This document shows, in pieces, positions 33,727-41,715 of a stretch of DNA of 64,000 nt (the stretch's first letter is position 1; each line of letters begins with the position of its first letter). The position numbers and the translations under genes were made by a program. The DNA lies in contig NZ_SOEO01000003.1 of NCBI RefSeq assembly GCF_004365655.1, positions 372,001 to 436,000 of the forward strand. The letters are read 5' to 3'. Source of the stretch: Epilithonimonas xixisoli. GTDB lineage: Bacteria; Bacteroidota; Bacteroidia; Flavobacteriales; Weeksellaceae. The notes beneath the pieces were generated by a model, which was given only the letters and a program-made list of their open reading frames with translations, did no database searches and was not told the origin of the DNA.

Positions 33727-34758
33727 TCAGTCTAAAGATATCACTTCTTCCTTCTCAGAGCTATCCTTCGCCGCTTCAATCACTTTCATCGTATGATAAG
33801 CTTGTTTCGCAGTTACAGGAACTTTTTTATCATTCACAATCGCGTCATAAAGGTCATCACAAAAGTTAAGATAATTTCCTTGAAAAGTAGGGAAGTGGAC
33901 AACTCTGTCATTGTAAACCAAAAGTCCGGTTTTCTCTTCCGGCTCCGTTCCCCAATTCTCGCGATTCGGAACTTTTCCTAATTTCAATTCATCTTCCTGA
34001 ACGTCGCCACGATGTTTTAAGAAACTTCCTTTTTTGCCGTGGAAAACATAAGCTGGCGTTGGTTCTTTGACGAAATAACTAGATTTCAATCTCACGCGTT
34101 TGTCCGAATAATAAAGCAAAATATCAAAATAATCATCAATCTGCGTATTCTCTCTCGTCCTTCTGATGTCTGCAAAAACCTTCTCAGGATAACCAAACAA
34201 AGTCAAAGCCTGGTCGATGATATGCGAACCCAAATCCATCAAAATGCTTGCGCCTGGATTTCCATTTTCCTTCCACGCTTTCGGGCTTAGTTCCGGATTG
34301 TATCTTTCAAAACGGATTTCTGCTTCCACGATTTCGCCAAGATAATCCTCATCCAAAACCTTTTTTACAGTCTTGAAATCGCTGTCATATCTTCGGTTTT
34401 GATAAACGCAGAGTTTCAGTTTTTTCTCTTTTGCAAGTTTGTGTAATTCCTCAGCTTCCTCAGAAGTTGTCGTAAAAGCTTTCTCCACCAAAGCATTTTT
34501 CCCAGCTTCCAAAACTTTCTTTGTGAATTCGAAATGTGTGTCGATTGGCGTGTTCACAACAACCAATTCCGCATCGCTCTCCAAAACGGCTTCCAACGAA
34601 TCAAAGCTCGTGACTTCCGGATAATCTTGTTGGATTAATTTTTTGCTTCGTTCATAAGCGCCCAATAATTCGTAACCTTCGTGAACTTCGAAAAACGGTG
34701 CGTGAAACAATTTCCCGGAACCGCCGTAAGCCAACAAAGCTGTTTTTATTTTTCTCAT
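33727..34758 (-). CDS. Gfo/Idh/MocA family oxidoreductase
   Basis: 343 aa. Rossmann segment ALLAYGGSGKLFHAPF near the N-terminus, the family motif as VEKAFTTTSEEAEELH (catalytic-region Lys near 93) and C-terminal substrate domain with MDLGSHIIDQALTLFG carrying the conserved His. Resembles the branch that includes YdgJ/IolW-type oxidoreductases. It is a different subfamily from the gene at 32077, with low similarity between the two. Confidence 0.88.
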   Translation of the reverse strand: MRKIKTALLAYGGSGKLFHAPFFEVHEGYELLGAYERSKKLIQQDYPEVTSFDSLEAVLESDAELVVVNTPIDTHFEFTKKVLEAGKNALVEKAFTTTSEEAEELHKLAKEKKLKLCVYQNRRYDSDFKTVKKVLDEDYLGEIVEAEIRFERYNPELSPKAWKENGNPGASILMDLGSHIIDQALTLFGYPEKVFADIRRTRENTQIDDYFDILLYYSDKRVRLKSSYFVKEPTPAYVFHGKKGSFLKHRGDVQEDELKLGKVPNRENWGTEPEEKTGLLVYNDRVVHFPTFQGNYLNFCDDLYDAIVNDKKVPVTAKQAYHTMKVIEAAKDSSEKEEVISLD

Positions 34759-34852
34759 AAAATTTTACAATTAATTTGAAATGATTTCTGTCTTGCAAAA
34801 TCGCAATAAATTTAAAATAAAACCACAAAAGTCACAGAAAATTAAAATAAAA

Positions 34853-34922
34853 TCTCGCAAAATTAAGCTGATTTTGCAGACTTAATTTTTATAAATCCGC
34901 TCAATCCGCCAAATCTGCGAGA
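34853..34922. repeat. Palindromic intergenic repeat family E, copy 1
   Basis: Ends TCTCGCA and TGCGAGA are inverted; the interior repeats GATTTTGCAGA- and CAAATCTGCGA-like words. Related to 50101-50165. Confidence 0.65.
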
Positions 34923-34973
34923 GATTTGTTATTAAACTTTAATATAGATAAGGCTTTCTCTAGATAAGGCTTA

Positions 34974-34992
34974 GAGAGCCTCAGCCTGACAT
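34974..34992. repeat. 19-bp dispersed repeat (family C), copy 1
   Basis: GAGAGCCTCAGCCTGACAT, identical to 54301-54319. Confidence 0.75.
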
Positions 34993-35092
34993 CGCTGAGA
35001 ATAAATTGTTAAAATTAGATTTGTCACTCTTAGCGGATTCGAAGACCTTCAAAACTCTAAGACTCTAAAATACTCCAACTCTCAAACCCAAA

Positions 35093-35917
35093 TTATCCCA
35101 TAATGTGAAAACCACCATCCACGTGACGGATTTCTCCAGTGATTCTCGTTTCTTTTCGGAACAGATGAACAATCTCGTGCGCCAAATCTTCAGGCAAAGC
35201 ATTTCCAAGCGGACTGATTCTGTCAGCTCTTTCCACATCTTCAATTTTCAGCGTTGCATTGCCAGCTTTGCTTCCCATATAAGGCGAAAATCTGATGGCG
35301 TTGGCGCGGATTCCGTATTCTTTTCCCAATTCATAAGCCATTTCAATCGTCAGCCTTTCGAGAGCGGCTTTTGCAATACTCATATTGATGTAAGGGAAAA
35401 ACGAAACTTTTTCTGCTGCGATATAACTCAACGAAACAATAGAAGAACCTCTCTGCAAAACGCCATTGGACAACAAAGCGTGACACAACGAAATCAATGA
35501 AAATGCCGAAACATTCATCGTATCATTGAATTCCTCAGCCGTTACTTCCAGCATTGGTTTTACAGATTTGTTTCGGATGGTTTTGTCCATCGCAATCGCG
35601 TGTAGAAATCCATTCAGCTGAATGTCTTTATTTTTCAAATCCTCAGCAAGGAATTTTAAACTTTCCGGAAGCGTCACATCCAAAGGCGCGGTGTAAACAT
35701 CATTACCCAAAACTTTCTTACAAGCCGATTCAAAATCCTCGTAGTTTTTATTGAGAAATCCAGCCGCTTTTTCCGAAAGATTGTTGTGGAAAGGTGTCAC
35801 GCCCAAACCTGTGCAAACGACTTTTCCGTTGTTTTCTAATATTTTCTCAGCGGTTTTCATCGCCAAAGAATTTTCATCTGCAATTCCCGTAATCAGGAAA
35901 GTTTGATTTTCTAACAT
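35093..35917 (-). CDS. fabI: Enoyl-[acyl-carrier-protein] reductase
   Basis: 274 aa. NAD-binding start LITGIADENSLAM (FabI-type GxxxxxSxA motif), catalytic Tyr and Lys in YINMSIAKAAL (Tyr-x6-Lys), and the C-terminal TGEIRHVDGGFHIMG. Performs the last reduction of each fatty acid elongation cycle with NADH. Its neighbour is fabH on the same strand with a gap of about 105 bp, so both initiation and elongation steps are encoded together. Confidence 0.94.
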   Translation of the reverse strand: MLENQTFLITGIADENSLAMKTAEKILENNGKVVCTGLGVTPFHNNLSEKAAGFLNKNYEDFESACKKVLGNDVYTAPLDVTLPESLKFLAEDLKNKDIQLNGFLHAIAMDKTIRNKSVKPMLEVTAEEFNDTMNVSAFSLISLCHALLSNGVLQRGSSIVSLSYIAAEKVSFFPYINMSIAKAALERLTIEMAYELGKEYGIRANAIRFSPYMGSKAGNATLKIEDVERADRISPLGNALPEDLAHEIVHLFRKETRITGEIRHVDGGFHIMG

Positions 35918-35983
35918 TTTTGTTGAGACTTTAAGATTATAGACGAATAGATTATAGACCTCATAATCTTGTCTGATTTTATT

Positions 35984-36024
35984 TTAATAATCAATTATCA
36001 TTTATCAATCATCATTTATCAATT
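35984..36024. repeat. ATCATTTATCAA-type repeat (family D), copy 1
   Basis: Tandem ATCATTTATCAAT words ending at the fabH stop codon. Similar words occur at 38489-38520 and 57044-57075, each abutting a gene end or start. Confidence 0.6.
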
Positions 36025-37021
36025 ATGCCTTATAAAGCGCAGTTCCCCAAGTCCAGCCCGAGCCAACCGCTGCGAAAAGCAAGATGTTTCCAGGTTTTAC
36101 TTTTCCACTTTTGTACGTTTCATCAAGGACGATTGGGATTGTTCCGCCAGAAGTGTTGGCGTATTTGTCCATATTCGTCATCACTTTTTCGAAAGGAATG
36201 TTTGTTTTTCTGGCCGTTTCCTGAAGAATTCTGATGCTCGGCTGATGTGGGATTACCCAATCTACATTGTCAGAAGTCATTTTGTTGGCTTCCAATATTT
36301 CGTCGATTGTTTCTGGTAAAACTCTGGTTGCAGTTTCGAAAACCTCTTTGCCGTTCATTTGGAAATAGTGAAGTTTTTGTTTCAAAGTTTCTTCCGAAGC
36401 TGGCATTTCCGAACCTCCTGCTGGAATATTAAAATGATATTTCCCCGTTCCGTCTGCGTGCAATTTGAAATCGAAAAAGCCTTTGTCTTCAGTTGTTGCA
36501 GATAACAAAATCGCACCTGCACCGTCTCCAAAGAAAACCGAATCTTTTCTTTCCCAATCCGTAATCGTCGAAAAAGTATCAGCGCCTATGACCAAAACAT
36601 TCTTGTACATTCCGGTTTCTATGAATTGGCAACCAATCGCAATCCCGTAAAGTCCGCCTGAGCAAACAGCTGAAATATCGAACGCAACGGCTTGTGGTGA
36701 ATTCATTTTTTCCTGAACGAAACACGCGGTTGAAGGCGCTTGACGATCAGGCGTAGAAGTGGCGACGATTATTAAGTCAATATTTTCCGGTTTTACATCG
36801 GTGTTTTCCAAAGCTTTTAGTCCTGCTTTGTAGGCCAAATCGCTGGTCACTTCGCCTTCTGCAATTCGGCGTTCTCTGATTCCGAGATTTTTGAAAATCC
36901 ATTCGTCGGACGAACCTACTTTTTCGAAAAAGTCATTTTTTAAAATTTTTGGTGGAACGTACGAGCCAGTTCCTTTAATGTAAGCTCTTATTTTCTGCAT
37001 AACATCCATTCGTTCATTCAA
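36023..37021 (-). CDS. fabH: 3-oxoacyl-ACP synthase III
   Basis: 332 aa. Catalytic triad Cys (DISAVCSGGLYGI), His (WVIPHQPSIRI) and Asn (YANTSGGTIPIV), the ketosynthase III signature. Condenses acetyl-CoA or branched primers with malonyl-ACP to start fatty acid synthesis. The start could also be the ATG at 37000 (MQKIRAYIKGTG), which matches family N-termini better than the longer MNERMDV version. Confidence 0.95.
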   Translation of the reverse strand: MNERMDVMQKIRAYIKGTGSYVPPKILKNDFFEKVGSSDEWIFKNLGIRERRIAEGEVTSDLAYKAGLKALENTDVKPENIDLIIVATSTPDRQAPSTACFVQEKMNSPQAVAFDISAVCSGGLYGIAIGCQFIETGMYKNVLVIGADTFSTITDWERKDSVFFGDGAGAILLSATTEDKGFFDFKLHADGTGKYHFNIPAGGSEMPASEETLKQKLHYFQMNGKEVFETATRVLPETIDEILEANKMTSDNVDWVIPHQPSIRILQETARKTNIPFEKVMTNMDKYANTSGGTIPIVLDETYKSGKVKPGNILLFAAVGSGWTWGTALYKA

Positions 37022-37190
37022 TTAATTAAAAGTTTATTTAAATATTTGGTAAAAAAACAATCAAATTTATAAAGTTTAATCTGAATTGGGATTAAATTTT
37101 TAATAAATGTTGAAAATTATGATTCTTGTTTGGATTTTAAAATTATCCTTCGGAAATTGCAAGTTATAATACAAAGAACTAACAGCAATA

Positions 37191-37841
37191 ATGAGAGATA
37201 CTTACGTTCACAAAGGGAAAAGAAAACAATTAATGGATTATCTTCATCAGAAGATTGGAATCACTGACGGTTTTGTTTTGTCTGCGATGAACGAGGTTCC
37301 AAGGCATCTTTTCATAGAAAGTGTTTTCGAGGATTATGCGTACGAAGACCGCGCTTTCCCGATTTTGGCGAAACAAACCATTTCGCATCCATCAACTGTT
37401 GCGGAACAAACCGAATTGCTTGAAGTGAATGAAGGCGAAAAAATCCTTGAAATAGGAACTGGTTGCGGTTATCAGACAGCAGTTCTTCTCCAAATGAAAG
37501 CTTTGGTTTACACGGTTGAACGACAAAAAGATTTGTATGATTTTTCTACTAAGATTTTCAGAGAATTGAATATGAGACCTAAGTTTCAAAGTTTTGGAGA
37601 CGGATTTGCGGGTTTGCCAACGTTTGCACCTTTTGACAAAGTCTTGGTAACTTGTGGAGCAGAAGTTTTGCCCACCGAATTACTGAAACAATTGAAAGTC
37701 GGAGGGAAAATGGTAATTCCACTTGGAAAAACTGATGAACAGATTCTTTACCGATTTACGAAAATTTCTGATATGCAGTTTGAGAAAGAGGAATTTGGGG
37801 TTTACAAGTTTGTTCCGATGTTGCAAAATAAATCACACTGA
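37191..37841 (+). CDS. pcm: Protein-L-isoaspartate O-methyltransferase
   Basis: 216 aa. SAM motif I ILEIGTGCGYQTAVLLQM (residues 86-103), preceded by the PCMT-typical SHPSTVAEQTELL and DRAFPI segments. Repairs isoaspartyl residues in damaged proteins with SAM. Its TGA stop shares one base with the ATG of the following small gene (37841), so translational coupling is likely. Confidence 0.93.
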   Translation: MRDTYVHKGKRKQLMDYLHQKIGITDGFVLSAMNEVPRHLFIESVFEDYAYEDRAFPILAKQTISHPSTVAEQTELLEVNEGEKILEIGTGCGYQTAVLLQMKALVYTVERQKDLYDFSTKIFRELNMRPKFQSFGDGFAGLPTFAPFDKVLVTCGAEVLPTELLKQLKVGGKMVIPLGKTDEQILYRFTKISDMQFEKEEFGVYKFVPMLQNKSH

Positions 37842-38278
37842 TGAAAATTTATAAGAGCAGAAGAGACTGGATTTATGGTTCTATATTTTTAGGAATCACT
37901 TTGATTTTTGCTGTCATTTTGGTTGTGTCTTATTTTGATAGCGACTTTTGGGATTGAATGTTGATGGTTTTTATTTTGGGAGGAATCACTGTTATATTAA
38001 TCAGTTTTTTCTTTATTAAAATTAAAATCAAAGATGAAGAACTGATAATTAGCGTCATCTATAATGTATTCAAAATCAATATTTTTAAAATCACGAAAAT
38101 CAGAATTGGCGAAACAATGTGGAGCGGTTTTCATAAATGTGGAACTGCGACGGGCGGACTGATTGTCTTTTCGAAAAATAAAAATGACCTTTACATCACA
38201 CCAGAAAATCAAGATGAATTCTTGGAGGAATTGTTGAAAATCAACAGTCATATTGTCATTGAAGATGTGAGAAAATAG
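37841..38278 (+). pseudogene. Bacterial PH-domain (bPH_4-like) membrane protein split by an in-frame TGA
   Basis: Two open frames in the same reading frame: 37841-37957 (38 aa, one membrane helix, ending DSDFWD, TGA at 37955-37957) and 37958-38278 (106 aa, starting at the ATG directly after the TGA, one membrane helix then a PH-like fold ending LYITPENQDEFLEELLKINSHIVIED). Together they make about 145 aa with two N-terminal helices and a bacterial PH domain, the usual layout of this family. The TGA could be TGG (Trp) with one base changed. Either a nonsense mutation, a sequencing error, or stop-restart translation (TGAATG). Confidence 0.75.
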
Positions 38279-38306
38279 TTGATAGTTGTTGGTTGAAAGT
38301 TGATGG
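38276..38306. repeat. AGTTGTTGGTTGA-type simple repeat
   Basis: Degenerate GTTG/GTTGA words; TAGTTGTTGGTTGA (38283-38296) recurs exactly at 52451-52464 inside the ABC-F gene. Confidence 0.55.
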
Positions 38307-38345
38307 AAATTGACTTTGGATGACAAATGTTGAACCTTGCGAAGC

Positions 38346-38474
38346 GCGCCCCAGCCTGAGTGGAGCTCTTTTTCTGTTATTGCGATTGGGAAAAGTTCAA
38401 TTTACTGAGTCACGTCGTTCGCAATGACAGAAAAAAGCGGGAACGGAGGATGGATAAAGGCGCCCAAATAATTA
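38346..38474 (-). repeat. Intergenic repeat family B, copy 1
   Basis: Box GGGAACGGAGG with CCCAAATAATTA at the right and CCTGAGTGGAGCTC at the left. The centre is a 17-bp stem (38369-38385 with 38419-38435, one G-U pair; arms begin TTTTTCTGTTATTGCGA). Confidence 0.78.
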
Positions 38475-38488
38475 AGAATAAAATTAAT

Positions 38489-38520
38489 AATCATTTATCA
38501 AATATCATTCATCATTTATG
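38489..38520. repeat. ATCATTTATCAA-type repeat (family D), copy 2
   Basis: AATCATTTATCAAATATCATTC and ATCATTTATG run into the mazG start codon (38518). Confidence 0.5.
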
Positions 38521-39288
38521 AACACACGAGAGGAAAAAATGGAGGCTTTTGGAAGGCTTCTCGATATAATGGATGATTTGCGGGAAAAATGCCCGTGGGA
38601 CAGGAAGCAGACCTTGGAAAGTTTGCGCCATCTGACTCTTGAGGAAACTTACGAATTGTCTGACGCAATCCTGAATAATGACCTTTTGGAAATCAAGAAA
38701 GAGATTGGCGATGTGCTTCTGCATTTGGTTTTCTATGCAAAAATAGGTTCTGAGAAAGAGAGTTTTGATATGGCTGATGTGATTAATTCTCTGAACGAAA
38801 AACTGATTTTCCGTCATCCGCATATTTATGGCGATGCTGTTGCGGAAGATGAAGAAGCGGTGAAGCAGAATTGGGAAAAACTGAAATTGAAAGAAGGAAA
38901 TAAGTCCGTTTTGGAAGGTGTTCCGAAGAGTTTACCGCCGATTATCAAAGCTTACAGAATTCAGGATAAAGTGAAGGGAATCGGTTTTGAATTTGATTCT
39001 GCGGAAGATGCCTGGACAAAAGTGGAGGAGGAGCTGGAGGAATTTCACGCAGAAACTGAGGCTGACAAAAAAGAGCAGGAGTTAGGCGATGTATTTTTTT
39101 CTTTGATTAATTATGCTAGGATTTCGGGCTTGAATGCTGACACAGCTTTGGAAAGAACGAATTCGAAATTCATTTCCAGATTTCAGAAAATGGAAGAGAT
39201 TGCGAAGTTGAAAAACCTTAACCTTTCCGATTTGAATCTTGAAAAAATGGATGAACTTTGGGAAGAAGCTAAGGTTTCTGAAAAATAA
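38518..39288 (+). CDS. mazG: Nucleoside triphosphate pyrophosphohydrolase
   Basis: 256 aa, double-domain MazG. First domain: CPWDRKQTLESLRHLTLEETYEL with ExxE metal ligands near residue 41; second domain: EDAWTKVEEELEEFHAE and QELGDVFFSLINYAR. MazG hydrolyses dNTPs and noncanonical NTPs to monophosphate and pyrophosphate, limiting mutagenesis and (p)ppGpp signalling. It stands alone after repeat family B. Confidence 0.95.
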   Translation: MNTREEKMEAFGRLLDIMDDLREKCPWDRKQTLESLRHLTLEETYELSDAILNNDLLEIKKEIGDVLLHLVFYAKIGSEKESFDMADVINSLNEKLIFRHPHIYGDAVAEDEEAVKQNWEKLKLKEGNKSVLEGVPKSLPPIIKAYRIQDKVKGIGFEFDSAEDAWTKVEEELEEFHAETEADKKEQELGDVFFSLINYARISGLNADTALERTNSKFISRFQKMEEIAKLKNLNLSDLNLEKMDELWEEAKVSEK

Positions 39289-39312
39289 AATTTCTTCGTT
39301 TTATTTAATTTG

Positions 39313-39320
39313 TATATTTG
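39313..39320 (+). promoter_or_regulatory. Predicted -7 box of the lemA-TPM cluster
   Basis: TATATTTG with TTTC 18 bp upstream; 31 bp before the lemA ATG. Confidence 0.6.
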
Positions 39321-39351
39321 GTTTAATTAAATTTTTAAAACACATCAAACT

Positions 39352-39951
39352 ATGAAAGGTAAAGGTTGTATTGTAGTAGCCGTAATTTTAGGATTAATAG
39401 CGTTAGTCGTTTTCTGGATAGCAGGTCGATATAATCCTATGGTTCAGGCGAATAACGACGTTCTGGAAAAATGGGCAAACGTAGAAACGGTTTATCAAAA
39501 ACGAGCGAATCTAATTCCTAACTTGGAAAGAACCGTAAAATCTTATGCTAAATTTGAACAAGAAACTCTAACACAAGTTGTAGAAGCAAGATCAAAAGCA
39601 ACTGCTGTAAATGTAGATCCTACAAATATGACAGAAGCAGATATGGCAAAATTCCAACAAGCGCAAGGTCAATTGAGTGGAGCATTAGGAAAATTGCTAA
39701 TGGTTGTAGAAAAATATCCTGATTTGAAAGCAGATCAGCAGTACATCAATTTCCAGAGAGAATACACAGCAATTGAGAACAGCATCCGTTCAGAAACTGT
39801 TTATTACAACGGTTCTGTGACAGCTTTCAACAATCTTGTGGAAACTTTCCCGGGAAATATTGTGGCCGCTTTCTTCCCAAAATTTAAAACTAAACCAACT
39901 TTCAAAGCAACAGAAGGATCAGCAAACGCACCTTCCGTTTTCTCAGAATAA
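39352..39951 (+). CDS. lemA: LemA family protein
   Basis: 199 aa. N-terminal membrane helix (VVAVILGLIALVVFWIAG), then the LemA helical domain: NDVLEKWANVETVYQKRANLIPNLERTVKSYA, with EREYTAIENSIRSETVYYNGSV later. LemA proteins sit in the inner membrane with the bulk outside; their role is unknown. Gene order lemA-TPM-TPM with overlaps implies one operon and a shared membrane complex. Confidence 0.94.
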   Translation: MKGKGCIVVAVILGLIALVVFWIAGRYNPMVQANNDVLEKWANVETVYQKRANLIPNLERTVKSYAKFEQETLTQVVEARSKATAVNVDPTNMTEADMAKFQQAQGQLSGALGKLLMVVEKYPDLKADQQYINFQREYTAIENSIRSETVYYNGSVTAFNNLVETFPGNIVAAFFPKFKTKPTFKATEGSANAPSVFSE

Positions 39952-40379
39952 TGAATCACTTTCTTACAAATACAGAGATGGCTTCCCTCGTGGAAGCCAT
40001 CAAATTAGCTGAAGACCACTCTTCCGGTGAGATTCGTGTGCACATAGATTCTACGGGTTTAGATAACTTTGCGAAAAAAGCTTTCAGTATTTTCCAATCT
40101 TTGGAAATGCACAATACCAAGGAGAGAAATGCTGTTTTGTTCTATGTGAATTTTGAACAGCATTATCTGACAATTATTGGTGACGAAGGCATTCACAAAA
40201 AAGTGAAACAATCTTTTTGGGACACGCTTCACGATGAGATCACAGCTGAATTTGCTAAAGAAAATTACCACAACGGACTGAAAGAAGCCATCATGAAAAC
40301 AGGCTTCGAACTGAAAAAATATTTCCCTTTCGAAGGGGAAAATATCAATGAACTACCAAATGATCTCAGCTTCTCTTAA
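39951..40379 (+). CDS. TPM domain protein, cytosolic/short form
   Basis: 142 aa, a TPM_phosphatase-type domain alone: IKLAEDHSSGEIRVHIDS, ERNAVLFYVNFEQHYLTIIGDEGIHKKV and FELKKYFPFEGENINELPNDLS. It overlaps lemA by one base (ATGA-type overlap at 39951) and the next gene by 32 bp. No signal peptide. In the family, TPM domains occur in plant thylakoid TLP18.3 and bacterial YgcG-like proteins. Confidence 0.9.
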   Translation: MNHFLTNTEMASLVEAIKLAEDHSSGEIRVHIDSTGLDNFAKKAFSIFQSLEMHNTKERNAVLFYVNFEQHYLTIIGDEGIHKKVKQSFWDTLHDEITAEFAKENYHNGLKEAIMKTGFELKKYFPFEGENINELPNDLSFS

Positions 40380-41160
40380 ACGATATATCTTTGCATTATT
40401 CTTAGTTTTTGGATTGTTTTCCAAAGCTCAGTTGGTGCCGGAAAAACCTGCAGTTCTGTATCCGGTTTATGATAAAGCAGGATTACTTTCGGAATCTGAA
40501 AAAGATGCGCTGAATCAAAAATTAATCAAATTCTCCGATTCTACTTCTACAGAAATCGAGGTTATTATTCTTCCAACCACAAGTGGCGAAGATGTCAATT
40601 ATCTCGCAACAATGTATGGCGAGAAATGGGGAATCGGACAAAAAGGTGTTGATAACGGTGTCGTTTTCCTGATTGCGACTGAAGACAGAACAATGTCCAT
40701 CCAACAAGGTCGTGCGGTTGAACAATATTTGACAGCTTCGGTTGCGGGTCAGATTCTGGATTATTTGGTAACGCCAAGTTTCAAAAAAGGAGAATTTTAC
40801 AACGGAATAGACCGCGGAACTTCTGCGATAATGGAAGCAGTCCAAGGGAAATTCAAACCGATTGTAAAAAAGAAAAATAGCAAAGGCGGCATCAGTATTG
40901 GCAGTATTATTCTGATTGTCATTATCATCATCATTCTAATAAGCATTATGAATGGTAACAACCGAGGAAATGATGAGGACGATGATTACACACTTTCCCG
41001 AAAAGGAAACCGACGATACCGAGGCGGATTCTTCCCTTTCCCATTCCCAGGCAGTTTCGGCGGTGGCGGATTTGGAGGCGGAAGCAGTGGAGGCGAAGGT
41101 TTCGGAGGCTTTGGCGGAGGCGGAAGTTTCGGAGGTGGAGGTGCTTCTGGTGGCTGGTAG
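40348..41160 (+). CDS. TPM domain protein with glycine-rich tail (YgcG-like)
   Basis: 270 aa. Signal peptide to about residue 27 (LFLVFGLFSKAQ), TPM domain (VYDKAGLLSESEKDALNQKL...QGRAVEQYLTASVAGQILD), a transmembrane helix (IGSIILIVIIIIILISIM) and a Gly/Phe/Ser-rich C-terminal tail. This is the standard three-part layout of LemA-associated YgcG proteins. The start ATG lies inside the preceding gene; a leader-free start nearer the signal peptide (for example M5) cannot be excluded. Confidence 0.93.
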   Translation: MNYQMISASLKRYIFALFLVFGLFSKAQLVPEKPAVLYPVYDKAGLLSESEKDALNQKLIKFSDSTSTEIEVIILPTTSGEDVNYLATMYGEKWGIGQKGVDNGVVFLIATEDRTMSIQQGRAVEQYLTASVAGQILDYLVTPSFKKGEFYNGIDRGTSAIMEAVQGKFKPIVKKKNSKGGISIGSIILIVIIIIILISIMNGNNRGNDEDDDYTLSRKGNRRYRGGFFPFPFPGSFGGGGFGGGSSGGEGFGGFGGGGSFGGGGASGGW

Positions 41161-41179
41161 ATTACATTAATAAAAATTT

Positions 41180-41213
41180 AAAGTCAAAATTCAATTGAGT
41201 TTTGACTTTTTTT
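41180..41213. terminator. Terminator of the lemA-TPM cluster
   Basis: AAAGTCAAAA/TTTTGACTTT stem with T7 tail on the plus strand; it reaches into the 3' end of the convergent 41212-41715 gene. Confidence 0.85.
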
Positions 41214-41715
41214 ATCTCCAAAAATTCCAAACTTTCCCATCAAAAACAGCAACGGATTTTGAGGTTGTATCATAACAGATCATTCCAGGATATGGACTTC
41301 TGACATTGGTTTGAGGTGAAGCAATTCTGGGTAAAACCAAAGCTTTGTCTGTTGCTTCCAAAACCAAAACGCCATTGGCAGAAGATGTATTGCTGCCGAT
41401 AATGACACCGTTCCCAACTTCGGAACTTGAGTTTTGAGCCACTTTTGACAAATCGCCGGGACTGCTCATATTGACCCAAGTATTATTTTGTCTCATCTTT
41501 ACCCGCAGGTCAGATTTATCCACTACAAAAGTGCCGTTGGCAGGACTTGCAGGCAGAGTTGTGACTGCGGAAAGGATAATTCCGTTTGTGGTTCCGGTGG
41601 CAAAATCCAAAATGGCACCTGTATTATTAGGCGACTTGCTAATGGCAACTTGTGATTGGTAATGTCCGGAAAATATGAAAATCGAAATTATTAATAAGGC
41701 TTTCTTCATAATCAA
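41212..41715 (-). CDS. Secreted hypothetical protein with a C-terminal YDT/W module
   Basis: 167 aa. Signal peptide near residues 4-21 (ALLIISIFIFSGHYQSQ). The C-terminal 60 residues (KALVLPRI, then GMICYDTTSK and FDGKVWNFW) match the end module of the neighbouring larger protein and of many flavobacterial secreted proteins. It overlaps the upstream gene by 4 bp, so translation is coupled. No known catalytic domain. Confidence 0.78.
   Translation of the reverse strand: MIMKKALLIISIFIFSGHYQSQVAISKSPNNTGAILDFATGTTNGIILSAVTTLPASPANGTFVVDKSDLRVKMRQNNTWVNMSSPGDLSKVAQNSSSEVGNGVIIGSNTSSANGVLVLEATDKALVLPRIASPQTNVRSPYPGMICYDTTSKSVAVFDGKVWNFWR

Larger units (their letters stand above)
34759..35092. 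other. 334-bp intergenic region filled with short repeats
   Basis: No open frame is convincing. It holds one copy of palindromic repeat family E (34853-34922), a GGCTTTCTCT/AGAGAGCC hairpin (34952-34980), a 19-bp repeat shared with 54301-54319, and a run of CTCTAA-like units before the fabI stop. Confidence 0.65.
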
